Shown: one piece after another, positions 1-11,232 of the stretch
How positions within the stretch are numbered: the first letter of the stretch is position 1
How the letters are laid out: each line of letters begins with the position of its first letter
From: Chlorocebus sabaeus
Lineage: Eukaryota; Chordata; Mammalia; Primates; Cercopithecidae
Assembly (NCBI RefSeq): GCF_047675955.1
Contig: NC_132918.1
Location: forward strand, 84,273,139 to 84,337,138
Reading direction: 5' to 3'
Length of the DNA stretch: 64,000 nucleotides
The notes under the pieces: model-generated
Databases searched by the model: none
The model's input: only the letters and a program-made list of their open reading frames with translations
What the model was told of the DNA's origin: nothing
Translations under genes and position numbers: made by a program

Positions 1-53
1 ACCTCGGCCTCCCAAAGTGCTGGGATTACAAGCGTGAGCCACCATGCCTGGCC
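1..53 (-). repeat. Alu fragment cut by the window edge
   Basis: Reverse complement of the Alu left-monomer start: the stretch reads as the RNA pol III B-box side (CCCAAAGTGCTGGGATTACA) down to the GGCCxGGC start of the element. The rest of the copy lies left of the window. Confidence 0.95.
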
Positions 54-84
54 TGCAGTGTACATTTCTATGTGATGTGTGTAG

Positions 85-668
85 GGTGAGAGGGTGTTGA
101 GACAAAAAATAATAGGTAAATAAAACACATAGTATATCAGACGGTGACAAATATTAGAAAGAAAAAATAAATCAGGGAAGGTGAGTGGGTTGGGTGTGGT
201 GGCTATATTATGGAGATGTTTCCGTTTTAAGTAGGGCAGTCAAAGTAGTTCCTGCTAAAACAGTGACAATTGAGCAAAGACCTGAAGGAAGTAAGGGAAT
301 GAGCTATGTGACTGTGAAAATGTCCTGGGCAGAGCGAACAGCAGGTGCAAGATGCCCTGAGGCCTGCATGCGACTGGCAAGCTCAGGAACCCACGTGGAG
401 GCTAATACGGTTAGGGGAGAGGGAGCCAGGGGGAGCAGCAGAAGGAAAAACCAGGAGGTGGCTGGGGCTGGACCATGGGGGTCTTGGAGCCCATAAAATG
501 TTTTGAGGAGGGGATTGACATTATTGGAATTACACTTCAGAGGGTAGAAGGATGGACAGAAGCAGAAAAACTGGTTAGGAAGTTTCTGCAACAAATTAAG
601 TAAGTGGTCATAGAGTCTGGGATTAGGGTGGCAGCTGTGGAGGTACTGAAAAATAGTGTTGTTGCTAC
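85..668 (-). repeat. L2 LINE 3' portion, antisense
   Basis: Old degenerate L2 in reverse orientation. Diagnostic stretches include the 'gacaattgagcaaagacctg' block, the 'gggcagagcgaacagcaggt' block that mirrors the L2 'acttgctgttccctctgcc' motif, and 'ggaggggattgaca' further on. This accounts for the open frames of about 100 codons seen on both strands here; none has independent coding support. Confidence 0.75.
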
Positions 669-670
669 GT

Positions 671-1742
671 TGCAGGCTGAAGAATGGCCCCTAACATGTC
701 TGTGTCCTAATTCCTGAAACTTGATAAGGCAGAGACTTTGCAGATGTGGTTAGAGATCTCGAGATCGGGAGATTGTTCTGGGTTATCCATGTGGTCCCAA
801 CATAATCAGAAGGGTCCTTATAGGAAAAAACAAGCAGAGTTAGAAACAGAGAAGGTGATTATTCATAGAATCCAGGTATGGAAGTGGCAAGGGTCAAGGA
901 TATGGCCATAGTGAAAGCGTTCATTGATAGATAAATGGATAGAGAAAATGGAATGTTATCGAGTCTTAAAAAAGAATAAAATCCTGTCGTTTGTAACAAC
1001 GTAGATGAACACAGAGGACATTATGCTAAGTGGAATAAGCCTTGCACAGAAAGACAAGTACTGCCTGATCTCATTTATGTGTAAAATCTTAAAAAAATTG
1101 AACTCGAAGAAGCAGAGTGTAGAATTTGGTTAGCAGGGGTTGGGGGGTGAGGGAAATGGGGAGATGCTGGTCAGAGTACAAAGTTTCAGTTATGCAGGAC
1201 GAATAAATTCGGAGATCTCATGTACTGCATGGTGACTATAGTTAATAATACCGTATTGTATACTTGAAATTAGCTAAGAGAGGAGATGTTACATAGTCTT
1301 ACCACAAAACAAAAGGTAACTATGAGAAGTGATGATACGTTAATTAGCTTTATTGTGGTAATCATTTCACATAGCATACCTATATGAAAACATCACGCTG
1401 TACACCTTAAATACATACAATGTTTGTTTATCAATTGTAACTCAACAAAGCTGGAAAGGAAAAAGAAAGAGAGAAGGTGATGTGAAGGTGGAAGAAACAG
1501 AGACAGAAAAGGTGCTATGCTTGCTTCTGGCTTTGATGACTGAGGAAGGAGCCAGGAGCCAAAGAATGTAGTCAGCTCTAGAAGCCGAAAAAATCAAAGA
1601 AAAAGTTTTTTTTCATAGACCCTCTAGAAGGAACACAGCCCTACAGATGCCTGACCTCCAGAACTCTAAGGTGAAAAAAATTACGTTGTGTTAAACCCCT
1701 GTGTTTGGAGTGATTTGTTCCAGCAGCAAAAGAAAACAAACA
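671..1742 (+). repeat. Old MaLR/MLT-like LTR, split by an L1
   Basis: The two halves (671-847 and 1482-1742) match a well-known mammalian repeat: a start around 'gaatggcccctaacatgtc', 'gactttgcagatgtggtta', 'gggtccttata', then 'tctagaaggaacacagcc', 'gacctccagaactctaaggt' and a 'ttgttccagcagcaa' end. The end resembles MaLR LTR 3' ends. The exact subfamily is uncertain. The L1 fragment listed separately interrupts it. Confidence 0.6.
860..1469 (+). mobile_element. 5'-truncated L1M 3' end (L1MA/L1MB-type)
   Basis: Matches the terminal part of an older L1: 'acattatgctaagtggaata', 'atggtgactatagttaataa', 'gtatacttgaaattagctaa', 'aatcatttcaca' and 'tacaccttaaatacatacaa', then an A-rich tail (1453-1469). 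The 12 bp sequence AGAGAAGGTGAT is present immediately before (848-859) and after (1470-1481), which fits a target-site duplication from L1-type integration. No intact ORF remains. Confidence 0.85.
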
Positions 1743-2335
1743 CGTGGCTTTTGGAGTTAGGGTCAGTGATGTTTACCCATGGATGAGATGCAGAGAGAGT
1801 CAGGGATAAGGTTACAAGTTCGTGAAGAGCAGCTGGAAGGACAGAGTGCCTTTTACTGGGGAAGACCTGTTTGGGGTGGCTTTAAGTCCAAGCCCCTGGT
1901 GATACCCTTTCTGCTCTGGCTATGCTAAGAGGCTAAACCAGGACAAAATTCACGGGAGACGCACCCGCTTGGCTGGTCAGATGGGTACGTCCATTGCCAT
2001 CATTCTTCCCCTAATTTTACACCCTTTTTGCAGCCTCTATCTATCAGTATTTCCTCGTTGTTCTTTGATGGTAGCAGATAGCACAGAGCTCGATGAAATT
2101 AGACATATATTTCTTATTTTAAGGCACAGCTGAGAAAATGTCTAGGAAATAAAAGTTGTTTTGATGTAAGCTGTATTATCTGGAGGCTTGTTAATGGTCT
2201 GTCACTGGGGTCCTCAGGCTGAGAAATTGATTCCTTAAACTGATAATCACTGAAACAGTCACCAACGACCATAGTACTGCTTTGGTTATCCTCAGCCAGT
2301 GACAAAAGTCATACTATTGTAGTCAAAGAAGCTAT
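1743..2335. other. Unique sequence, nothing recognised
   Basis: No repeat family, RNA gene or spliced exon is recognisable. The only open frame, 63 codons on the minus strand, has no supporting feature. Confidence 0.5.
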
Positions 2336-2440
2336 GCCAGGGAGTTGGAGCACCTGATTTTGACTGGCTTTGCTGTTCACCTGCTGTCACTCTCTCTTTT
2401 TGAGCCTCAGCTTCCCTGTCTGTAAATTGAGTGTGCTAGA
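2336..2440 (+). repeat. MIR SINE fragment
   Basis: Contains the MIR core pattern in sense: 'gagcctcagcttccctgtct' followed by 'gtaaattgag', preceded by a degraded 'gctgtgtgaccttgggcaa' zone. Confidence 0.6.
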
Positions 2441-3624
2441 GCCAGTGTTTTCAAAGAGCTCTCTTGGGGCTGCTTCTCCTTGCTATTTGTTATGCGTCTT
2501 AGAGAGAAGCTTGATCGAGCATTAAGCTATCCAGGTCTCAGCACTGTTCTGTCTCAGGTCCTGAGGAGCAGACACTGACCTACTTCTTCTGCCTTCTTTT
2601 CCCTGCTGTCCTATTGGTCTTTATTCTGACCCCAGACATGTCATTGCTCAGGATGCAGTTAGAGACCTTACTTCTATTCCAAGTGGCCAATGACTCACAT
2701 GTCCACGGGACTGAGCAGTGAGGACAGGCTCCATTCGACAGAGTCCAAGGCAGATGGTCACGCTTCCTTTCCAGACTGAACATCAAATGCCAGGAGCTCA
2801 GTGAGGGGCACTCTCCTTCTGACTTGGAGCTCTGTGAGGCAGACACACAGGCCAGGTTCCGGCCACCTTCTGTTCTGGTTTGCCTAATGATGCTTTTGGC
2901 AAAAGACAAGGAAGAACAGCAAAAGCAAAGAAGGAAGCGATTAATCTGTTAAGGGAGTGTAGCAAGCATCCTTGACCCTCTTGAAGGAAGTTTCCATGAA
3001 AATAAAACACAAAACAGAACACCATGCTGTTGCCTCCCAGGAGGATGGCAAAACTGTGGTATGAATGCCCTCCCTGTCCTCCTTCCTAGGCCACGCTGAT
3101 GAGTTGGGACCTGCAGGATCCATGTGACAGCAGTTATTACGACTCCCTCCTTCCTTCTCCTTCTGGCTGTAGCAAATCTGGCCTGTCTAATAGCACAAGA
3201 CTGAATGACTGGTACTGAGTATTATACAATGTGTGTTGTAGAGACAAATGAAGGCTTAAATAAATAAGCAGGTGCATTTAGCAAGTGCGTCCTGTTAGGA
3301 TGTTATTTACTGTGGGACTTTATATATGTTGCATCCTTCTTTTGCTTCTCAGGGAGGCACATTTATCAAACAAAGATTCTGGCCAAATCTTTTATAGTCA
3401 AAAAGATACTGAATGTTGACATCATAGTCACTTACCATTGGAGGACCCCTGAAACCAATTATGACAGGAAATAGAAACCATCATTATTTCCTGGCTTTTG
3501 AACTGCTCTTACCCTGCTTCACTTACTTAGTGCCCCACACAGTCCTGTGGACTAGGTTTCACTATTATTCTCCTTATGCAGCTGGGGGAACTGAAGGTTG
3601 AGGGATCTAAAGCATTTTAAAACC
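2441..3624. other. Unique sequence, nothing recognised
   Basis: No repeat or exon is identified. Overlapping minus-strand open frames of 60-109 codons at 2580-3123 have no start context, splice sites or recognisable domain. The most plausible reading is noncoding intron or flank. Confidence 0.45.
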
Positions 3625-3633
3625 TTGCAATGG

Positions 3634-3950
3634 GGCTGGGTGCAGTGGCTCACACTTGTAATACCAGCATTTTGGGAGGGCAAGGCAGGCAGATCACCTG
3701 AGATCAGCAGTTCGAGTCTAGCCTGGCCAACATGGCGAAACCCCATCTCTACTAAAAATACAGAAATTGCCCAGGCGTAGTGGTGTGTGCCTGTAATACC
3801 AGCTACCCAGGAGGTTGAGGCAGGAGAATCGCTGGAACCCAGGAGGCTGAGGCTGCAGGGAGCTGAGATCGCACCACTGTACTCCAGCCCGGGCGACAAA
3901 GAAAGACTCCATCTTTTTTAAAAAAAAAAACAAAACAAAACAAAAAAAAA
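3634..3950 (+). mobile_element. Full-length Alu
   Basis: Complete dimer from GGCTGGGTGCAGTGGCTCAC through the mid A-rich linker 'actaaaaatacagaaattg' to the A-rich tail with CAAAA units. Flanked by a perfect 9 bp target duplication, TTGCAATGG (3625-3633 and 3951-3959). Divergence suggests an AluS- or AluJ-age copy. Confidence 0.95.
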
Positions 3951-3959
3951 TTGCAATGG

Positions 3960-5120
3960 GAAGAACAGACATCACTGTTCTTGAAATTTCCTTCAGCCTT
4001 TCCATGACTCTGGAGTTTCACCGTCCCCAGCCCATCTTGTTCAGTTTGTCTTCATCTTGGGTTCTGTCTCCTTCCTTCACTTCATAGCTCTGTTTTCCTT
4101 TTGCACTCCCTCATCTGAGGTCTAAAACAAAATTGCTCTCATTTTACCACTGTTGTTTTGCCTACTTGTCTGAAGCTGTCCTCAAAAGTACCTTTTCTAC
4201 TTTTCTATCCAAAGAGCTCATCAAGTTGTTTTTTTTTTTTTTTTTTTTTTTGTCTTTTTGCCCCAGACAAAGGCAGTTTTCCTCTTAAGAAGAATTATTT
4301 TGAAAGCTGTTGAAAAAGTGACATTTGCTGTCTCCAGGATTTTCTTTGGAGTAGCAGGCAGTTTTTCCTATGATCATGAAGGTATGTTCCTCTCACACCA
4401 CATGTACACCCTGCTGCCCTGGGTTTGTGCCATTTTGTTTTCACAACTTTTTGTTTCAATGCTAAATCATAATAAACTTGTAAAAAGTTTAACATTATAA
4501 TTCATTTGAGCCATACACATAAAAAAATTATTTTTTTCAGGTTTTAAAATGAAGAGAAATGCAAGAGCAGACCCAACTCTGGGAATTATGACAGGTTTCA
4601 CAAGGAAGAAGTCTCAGGTGTGTGGCATATCCTACCAAGTGGAGGTGGCATGTCAGGTACAGGGAATAAGATAGGTAATGGCAAAGATGCATAAACTAGC
4701 ATGCTATGTCAAGATAATGGAGACGGATAATTGAGGCGAAAGTGAGAGATGATTCTGGAGAAGTTGGTTGGGAAGAGGGAAGGACAGTCATATCCCCTGT
4801 CCTTATGATCTCGTACAACTCCCACATAAACTATACAGTACAGCACTATCTAAAGCAGCAATGTTTGTTCATACCGATGTTGTTAATTTTGTGTTCTTGT
4901 TATTACTAGCGATCTGAAGTCAGCCATGAGTCCCAATCTGGAATGATCTGATTTCAGTGGCTGGCGTGGTTTAATTCTCTGGCATGTTGTTCTTGGTGTT
5001 AGGAGTGCAGTGTGGAATGGGAAATGAGAAGTTGGGCACCTGTTTCCTATTTCAGGCACTGCAGATTCATAGGCACAGTCCTGGGGTAAAGGTTTTTGAG
5101 GTAGATGATGCTTTGATGGA
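3960..5120. other. Mostly unique sequence with a poly-T run
   Basis: Contains an uninterrupted T tract at 4229-4251 not attached to any recognisable Alu or L1 body. Otherwise no repeat or exon is recognised. Confidence 0.5.
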
Positions 5121-5123
5121 GTA

Positions 5124-5125
<2 letters not shown>

Positions 5126-5167
<42 letters not shown>
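5126..5167. repeat. (TG)n microsatellite
   Basis: About 21 uninterrupted TG units. It generates spurious valine/cysteine-repeat frames on both strands. Likely length-polymorphic. Confidence 0.97.
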
Positions 5168-5170
<3 letters not shown>

Positions 5171-6269
5171 CAAAGATCCACTGTCATCAGTTTTCACAAG
5201 CATTTCAAAGCAGTGTGTGTGTGAGGGGGTGGCCTTCTCAGAGATTGTCACTCTATGATTAATCTCATAATAAATCCTAAAATTCAAATTCCAAAGGAAG
5301 GCCTGTATGGTGGATGGTGTGTGGGTGGTCGGGGGCGGGGCATCAACTGAATGCTAAAGAGGAAGTGGGCAGAGCTGTTAGCCTGAGCTGAGATGGGCTG
5401 CAGCCCTCCTCGAAGCTTAAGGATGTCAGCACCTCTGGGAGGAAGGGTCCTCAGTTGACTCTTCTGAAGGAGAAACGTGGAATGAATGAAAAGATCCCAG
5501 TCAATTGTCGGGTTGACTAGAGATTTGATTGGCTGATTTCTTCTTCACAGCGGGAAGATGATCTCACATGGCAGTGAGGAGGGAAGAACCCTGTGCAAGT
5601 GATTTAGATGATTTAAGATAATTTTTGGCTGGGGAAAGATGTGATAAAATTTGGTGCTTAGTAAATCCCTCCTCCACTTTAATTAGAAGTCTCGGGATCA
5701 GTCATCTATTTTGTGCTGTTGTAATTTTCTTTACTTCCATTTAGGTTTTTCTCAGCATTTAGTAAATTTCATTTTGAATGTGTCAGCCTGTCTCAGTTGT
5801 GCAAAGGAAAACAAGGAAAAAGATTATGTTTACCTTGAGCTCAGAAGAAAGGAGAGATAGTGTTTCTCTCTCATCCTCCCCAACCCAACTCCCCAACCCA
5901 GGGAGATAGGGACTAGGCTTGGTGGTGGCAACAGGAATCAAAATCAAAGCACTCCAGGGAAAGGCAAAAGCTCAGAGGGAAGTGTTGGAATGCTGGCCTT
6001 GCCCCGCCCTGTTTACCTGCCAGACCTGTTTCCAAGGATACTCTTCTCTGGGGGATGAAAATTTAGATCATCACACGGAAAATACTTAGTGTGTTCTTCA
6101 TATTCAAGGTAGTAATGAATTCATTCATTCTTTCTTTCTTTCTTTTTTTGTCGTTGTTGTTGCTGTTGAGAATCTCTTATATACCACTTATGGCTAGGAT
6201 CTGTGGAGAAGAGGCAATGAGGCAAAATTGAAAGGGTGCCTCATAATGGCCTGGATTGGATTTTTGGCT
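5168..6269. other. Unique sequence, nothing recognised
   Basis: No gene or clear repeat apart from a short TTTC-rich patch with GTTGTTGTTG near 6121-6168. Confidence 0.45.
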
Positions 6270-6425
6270 TTGCCCTGTGGCATGGCCTGGACACAGAACT
6301 TCATTGTATTCCTTCCTTGTAATAAGATTGGTAATGGCCGCCTCCTGGGATGATCAGGAGAATTTAGGATGATGTGAAGTACCTGTTAATTCACTGGTAC
6401 ATGATAGGCATTTAGGAAGTGTTAG
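6270..6425 (+). repeat. MIR-like fragment (weak)
   Basis: Sense-orientation MIR 3' pattern: 'aggatgatgtgaagtacctg' then 'gtacatgataggcatttagg', resembling the 'cctggcacatagtaagcgct' end. Degenerate. Confidence 0.4.
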
Positions 6426-6559
6426 CATACATTGTTTATTGTCTTTTATTACACACAACTGCAGAGGTAATCGAGTATAGAATTATCATGGGGGCGAGGG
6501 CTGGAGGGAACAGGCATGGCCTCTCTCATTTTTCTTTGGTTATGGAAGCAGTATGTCAT

Positions 6560-6660
6560 GGAAAGGAGCTTCACAACTGGACTATCTCTGTGGCCTTGGG
6601 GCAAGTTATTCACTTGTTTCTCCTCAGTTTCTTCTGCCATAAATGGAGAAATATTGTAAA
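6560..6660 (+). repeat. MIR SINE fragment
   Basis: The series 'tgtggccttggggcaagtta', 'ctcagtttcttctgccataa' and 'atggagaaat' follows the central MIR consensus. The 144-codon frame at 6419-6853 runs through this repeat and is not regarded as a gene. Confidence 0.65.
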
Positions 6661-7253
6661 AACCAAAAGACTCAAATATATTACATGCGTATTAGAGTGC
6701 TTATTGCCTCCTAGCTTAATAAGTAGCAGGTTCTTCTGTTTTGTTCTTCTCGTCCACATTACCTTACCATTCTCACCAACTACCTTTCCTGGGTGCAAAA
6801 CCTGTACAAAATATACCATCCCCCAGGCCCAAAAGCCTGGCAGTAGGTTCTAAAGAAAATAATTGTGCCTACACCTTTATCCATTTTTTCACTCTTTATC
6901 CACTTCATTTTATATCATTCTATGAAATGTTTATTAAATATCTATTACATGCCAGCAATAATGGTACTTTCAGTGACTAATGTGACAGCTCTTGCTGTCA
7001 AAGAGCTCTCAGATTAATCAGGGAATGACAATAATCTAGAAATAACTATATTGTAAGGCAGATACTGCATGTGCTGTGAAAAAGGTAAAAGGATATGGAG
7101 GGTCAAGATGAAGGCAGGTAGCTTCTGAATGGTGGAGGTGTGAAGAGAAATGGAGAGAGCTTCATGGAGGAGGTAACTTTAGAACAGAATCTTTGAGGCT
7201 GTGAAAACTTTCTCTATGTGGAGGTGATGGGGAAGGACTCTAGGAAGAGGCAA

Positions 7254-7376
7254 TTTTCTTTCTTTCTTTCTTTCTCTCTCTCTCTCTCTTTCCTTCCTTC
7301 CTTCCTTCCTTCCTTCCTTCCTTCCTTCCTTCCTTCCTTCCTTCCTTCCTTCCTTCCTTCTTTCTTTCTTTCCTTT
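7254..7376. repeat. Polypyrimidine microsatellite (TTTC/TC/TTCC/TTTC)
   Basis: A continuous pyrimidine-only strand of about 120 bases made of TTTC, TC, then about 20 TTCC units and TTTC again. It directly abuts the 3' side of the antisense Alu, so it most likely grew from that Alu's poly-A tail. It produces long serine/leucine/phenylalanine and lysine/glutamate repeat frames that are not genes. Confidence 0.95.
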
Positions 7377-7664
7377 TTGAGACGGAGTCTCACTCTCTCC
7401 ACCCAGGCTGGAGTGCAGTGGCGTGATCTTGGCTCATTGCAACCTCTGCTGCCCGGGTTCAGGTGATTCTCCTGCCCCAGCCTCTTGAGTAGCTAGGATC
7501 ACAGGCACCTGCCACCATGCCCGGCTAATTTTTTTTTGTAGTTTTCAGTACAGAGAGGATTTCACCATCTTGGCCAGGTTGGTCTTGAACTCCTGACCTC
7601 GTGATCCACCTGCCTTGGCCTCCCAAAGTGCTGGGATTACAGGCGTGAGCCATCACACCTGGCC
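7377..7664 (-). mobile_element. Full-length Alu, antisense
   Basis: Starts GAGACGGAGTCTCACTCT and ends at 'gagccatcacacctggcc', the complement of the Alu left end. It lies within an L2. Flanking GAAGGAC-containing sequence on both sides (about 7231 and 7669) suggests a diverged target duplication. Confidence 0.93.
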
Positions 7665-8149
7665 AAAGAAGGACCATTCTAAGAAAAGCAGGGGTGTAGC
7701 AGCTTGTGAGACATATTTGGGAAATGCTGACAGTTTAGTTTGGCTGGAGAATATGATATGCAAAAAGAAACAATGGGGAATAAGGATGAAATATTATTGT
7801 TACAAGTCTTTAATGACAGGATAATAATTTTGTACTCAGTTTGATTTGCAATGAGGAAACATTGAAAGCTTTTTTTGAGGAGGAGGGTAAGTAATATGAC
7901 AACGAAGATACAATGAGTTGCTATCAAAATTTGGAAGTGGTGGGGTTTACATCTGGCTCTAGTAACAGCCAGATAATAACATGTGGGTCTTTGATGGCTG
8001 GTATGGAAGAGAGAGAAAAATAGCATTTCATGTTCCAAATTAAAAGGACAGTAAAGCTAAAGACAGAGGTAGAAACCCCTAGGGGATAATTCAAAAACAA
8101 ATTAATCCAGGTTGCTCTAGACATAAGATACAGTGGAGAAATTCGGAGA

Positions 8150-8316
8150 GAGAACCAGATCTCTCCCTGTGCCCAATTTTCCCACCTATAAAATTTCAGT
8201 AATATATATACCTTCATTAGAGGGTTGTTGTAGAAACAAAGTGATTAATATTTATAAGGGGTTTACGGCAGTTTCTGGCACATGATAAGCACTGCATAAG
8301 TATTTGCTAAATAATT
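8150..8316 (+). repeat. MIR SINE fragment
   Basis: Shows 'agggttgttgtagaaacaaa' and 'tctggcacatgataagcact', the sense-orientation MIR 3' half. Confidence 0.65.
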
Positions 8317-8360
8317 AGAAATAAATTTAAGATGCAAGTTGATTTAACTTGGGGTTCTTA

Positions 8361-8670
8361 GGCCAGGCGTGGTGGCTCAAGCCTGTAATCCCAGCACTTT
8401 GGGAGGCCCAGGTGGGTGGATGACCTCAGGTCAGGAGTTTGAGACAAGCCTGGCCAACATGGTGAAACCCCGTCTCTACTAAAAATACAAAAAGTTAGCC
8501 AGACATGGTGGCGGGTGCCTGTAATCTCAGCTACTAGGCAGGCTGAGGCAGGAGAATCGCTTGAACCCAGGAGGTGGAAGTTGCAGTGAGCCAAGATGGT
8601 GCCATTGTACTGCAGCCTGGGCAACAAGAGAGAAACTCCGTCTCAAAAAATGAAACAAAACAAAAAAAAA
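8361..8670 (+). mobile_element. Full-length Alu
   Basis: Begins GGCCAGGCGTGGTGGCTCA and ends in an A-rich tail. Perfect 11 bp target duplication TGGGGTTCTTA at 8350-8360 and 8671-8681. Confidence 0.96.
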
Positions 8671-8681
8671 TGGGGTTCTTA

Positions 8682-9540
8682 ATTTTTTCTCTGACTATTT
8701 CTGTCTGAGGCATTGATTCATCTTGATAACACCTTGCTTTAGTTAGTATTTTCAATAAAATTTTGGTATGTGTTAGCTCAAGTTATCTGTGTTATGATTC
8801 AAGACAGAACTGTGATCAACTGTGACACAGGCCAGCTAATCTGAAGACCTTTAAAAATGTGAAGTTTGTTATAGCCAATTGTTTTGGTTATTGTGATGAT
8901 TTACCAGTTTTAGGCTTAAAACCCTAACATTCATAGGCGATAAACCTGCTTCTTTAATAAAATGATGACTTTTATGGGGCAACAAGTTCCGGTGAAAAGG
9001 AAATACCAGACTGAAGTTAAAATTCAAGATATGACTTTGCAGCAGTCACGTTCCTCTGTGCCTTAGTTTCCCAGAATGTAAAATTAAGGAATTAGGCTTC
9101 TATGTGTGCCATTAGGGCTTCTCCAAGGCTTTACAGGTACCTCCAATATATTCCTGAATAGCAGTGGAGTTGTCGGGGTTGGGCTGGAGTGAGCACCCTT
9201 CGGCTCTACCCTCTTGGCCCTGCTTGTGTAGCAGGGCAGTCCCTGATGCACATTGGTGGAACCCCCGCTGAGACTCATTCTGAAAACAAGTGGATAAGAT
9301 GATACTTTTAGCAAATCGTCTTTGGTTCTCAAAAAATATGCATTTTTTTTTTCAAATAAGGTAAACTTTTTGCATAATAAACAAATAAATAAGACATAGA
9401 TATCTACATGCATTTACTTGTATTTTGCATGAATTTGGGAACTTTGCTACTTACATGGAACTCATGGTAAAAGAGAAGATTTTTTTATATGGTGAACAAT
9501 TGTTCCTTCATGTCTTTGTTTTATAAATTCTGAGTTTTGC
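8682..9540. other. Mostly unique, one MIR-like patch
   Basis: A short MIR-like sense segment is visible around 9030-9110 ('tgtgccttagtttcccagaa' then 'tgtaaaattaagg'). Nothing else is recognised. Confidence 0.45.
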
Positions 9541-9856
9541 TCTTTTTCTTTTCTCTTTCTTTTATTTTTCTTTTTTAGGCAGAGTATCTGTCTGTCGCTC
9601 AGGTTGGAGCGCAGTGACATGATCTCCACTCATCGCAACCTCCATCTTCCAGGTTCAAGCGATTCTCCTGCCTCAGCCTCCTGAGTAGCTGGGATTACAG
9701 GCACCCACCACCATGCCTGGCTAATTTTTGTATTTTTGTAGAGATGGGGTTTCACCATGTTGGCCAGGGTAGTCTTGAACTCCTGATCTCAGGTGATCTA
9801 CCCACCTCGGTCTCCCAAAGTGCTGGCTTACAGGCGTGAGCCACCAAGCCTAGACC
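9541..9856 (-). mobile_element. Full-length Alu, antisense, diverged
   Basis: T-rich tail remnant, then 'aggttggagcgcagtgacat' through 'aaagtgctggcttacaggcg' to the left-end complement. Numerous substitutions suggest an old copy. Flanking duplications are not clear. Confidence 0.92.
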
Positions 9857-10811
9857 CTACTTTTTTTCTTAGAGTGGGACACTTTTTGGCTTAAAACATG
9901 ATTGTGAAAACCTAGGATACTAGCTTCTTTGTTCATTATCTACTTTTCTAGTCATTGCATTTGTTTTTCTTTTTACCTGTTTTCAAAATTGAAATAAGCT
10001 AAAAAAATATATAAAAGCTTCCCTTTTTTTAAAAAAAAAAAAAGGTATCTGAAATTTCACAAAGTATGCTGGCATCGCAGCATTCCATGAATATTTAATC
10101 ATCATCATCAAGACAGGAGGTTGGAGAAAAAAATCAGGTTGTGATATTTGGGAACAGCAGGTGTGGGAAGGAGGGTGTTGACACCCTCTGAAAACGGATA
10201 TGGCATGTTGTGTGGCAGGTTCCCTCCACAGCTCCCATGTCCCCTGGGGTCCCAAACGTGCTTTAAGAAAACTCTGAGGAGCTGGAGCTTGTCCTCACCC
10301 TTCCTGTGGCAGAGTGTCCCTGGAAATGGGCATGGGCTTTGCTGAACTCCTTTCCTTCACAAAAGCCTTCAGGATTTCTCTTTTCTGGGCCTTTGTACAA
10401 TGTAGTTAGCTTCAGCCCCCATCTCTGTGCATTTTACCCTTATTACTGTTGTTAAGCAAGAAGCTCTTTTACCTGTAGTAAGTCAGCAGAGTACAGATAT
10501 CCCGCTATGAGAATTTGGGATGGAGGGTATTGAAACTTAGAGTTTACCCAGGAAGGTTTATATCACACAGTGAGGAGTAATGTAAAAATGAAAGAATCGC
10601 GGGTCATTCATGGACAAATTACTTGCCTTCTAACCTTACCACACCCTCCACTTTGCCTGCCGCCCAATGTTCCAGACACACAGGTTTTAGTGCCATCTCC
10701 TTACAGCAAGACTGATTCACCCTACAGGTTCTTGCCCCTGAGCTTTTGTACGGTCTATTCTGGGTTGGAGTTTTCTAAATGACTGTCACGGTAGATGGAG
10801 AAACTGTAACA
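9857..10811. other. Unique sequence, nothing recognised
   Basis: No repeat beyond an A tract at 10028-10043. Open frames of 65-90 codons lack other support. Confidence 0.45.
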
Positions 10812-10985
10812 CTCTGGTTCTCAAACTTTTATGTGCATAACAGCCATCTGGCAAGGCTTGTTGACTTGGAGATTCCTAGGCCTACCCCCCAGAGATTCTA
10901 ATGCAGTAAATCAAGGGGCCTGGGCATGTACATTTTTTAATATGAGGTTCTCAGGCAGGTGTCCAGGGACCTGCGCATCAAATGC
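10812..10985 (+). mobile_element. MER5-type hAT (Charlie) nonautonomous DNA transposon
   Basis: Begins near 'ctctggttctcaaactttta' and contains 'tctggcaaggcttgttgact', 'cccagagattctaatgcagt' and a terminal part before 'gtccagggacctgcgcatca'. This follows the MER5 layout of 'tggttctcaaac' start and 'agaatttctgattcagtagg' centre. Terminal repeats are decayed. Confidence 0.6.
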
Positions 10986-11087
10986 TGTCTTCGGGGCGAG
11001 AGGCTCTTTCTGGACACTAAAGGATGCCCTGGCATAAAGATCCATGCTGATACTGGAGTCGTAAGCCCTGGACTCTGGGCCTGTCTT

Positions 11088-11232
11088 TGATTCAGGCTGG
11101 TCACTGCACTGGGGGTGCGACTATTATTTGACAGTGGAGTAAGATTTTCACCTGTGGACCCCAAAGATGCAGAAAGGGGGAAATAATCCAGAATTACTGC
11201 CAAGAGGTGGAAACAGCCCACAGTGTGATTCA
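11088..11232. repeat. Copy A of a locally duplicated segment, family unknown
   Basis: About 145 bases align in the same orientation with 12282-12428. Shared blocks include 'actgggggtg', 'gactattattt', 'cctgtggaccccaaagatgc', 'agaaag' and 'tgccaaga'. I do not recognise the family. It could be an uncharacterised interspersed repeat or a local duplication about 1.2 kb apart. Confidence 0.6.

Larger units (their letters stand above)
6900..8030 (-). repeat. L2 LINE, antisense, interrupted by an Alu
   Basis: Two blocks (about 6900-7250 and 7665-8030) read as consecutive parts of an antisense L2 3' region. The left block has 'aatatctattacatgccagc', 'agagctctcagatt' and 'gaggaggtaactttagaaca'. The right block has 'aaagcaggggtgtagcagct', 'tagtttggctggag' and 'gggtaagtaatatgacaa'. 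The intervening Alu with its expanded tail explains the break. Confidence 0.65.

Noticed and set aside
4984..5287. Frames with cysteine/valine or histidine/threonine runs
   Set aside because: Direct result of the (TG)n microsatellite.
6419..6853. 144-codon plus-strand open frame
   Set aside because: It crosses a MIR fragment, has no domain, no splice context and no codon-use argument; frames of this size occur by chance in 64 kb.
7214..7466. Long repeat-peptide frames (S/L/F and K/E/G)
   Set aside because: Produced by translation of the polypyrimidine microsatellite and the neighbouring Alu.
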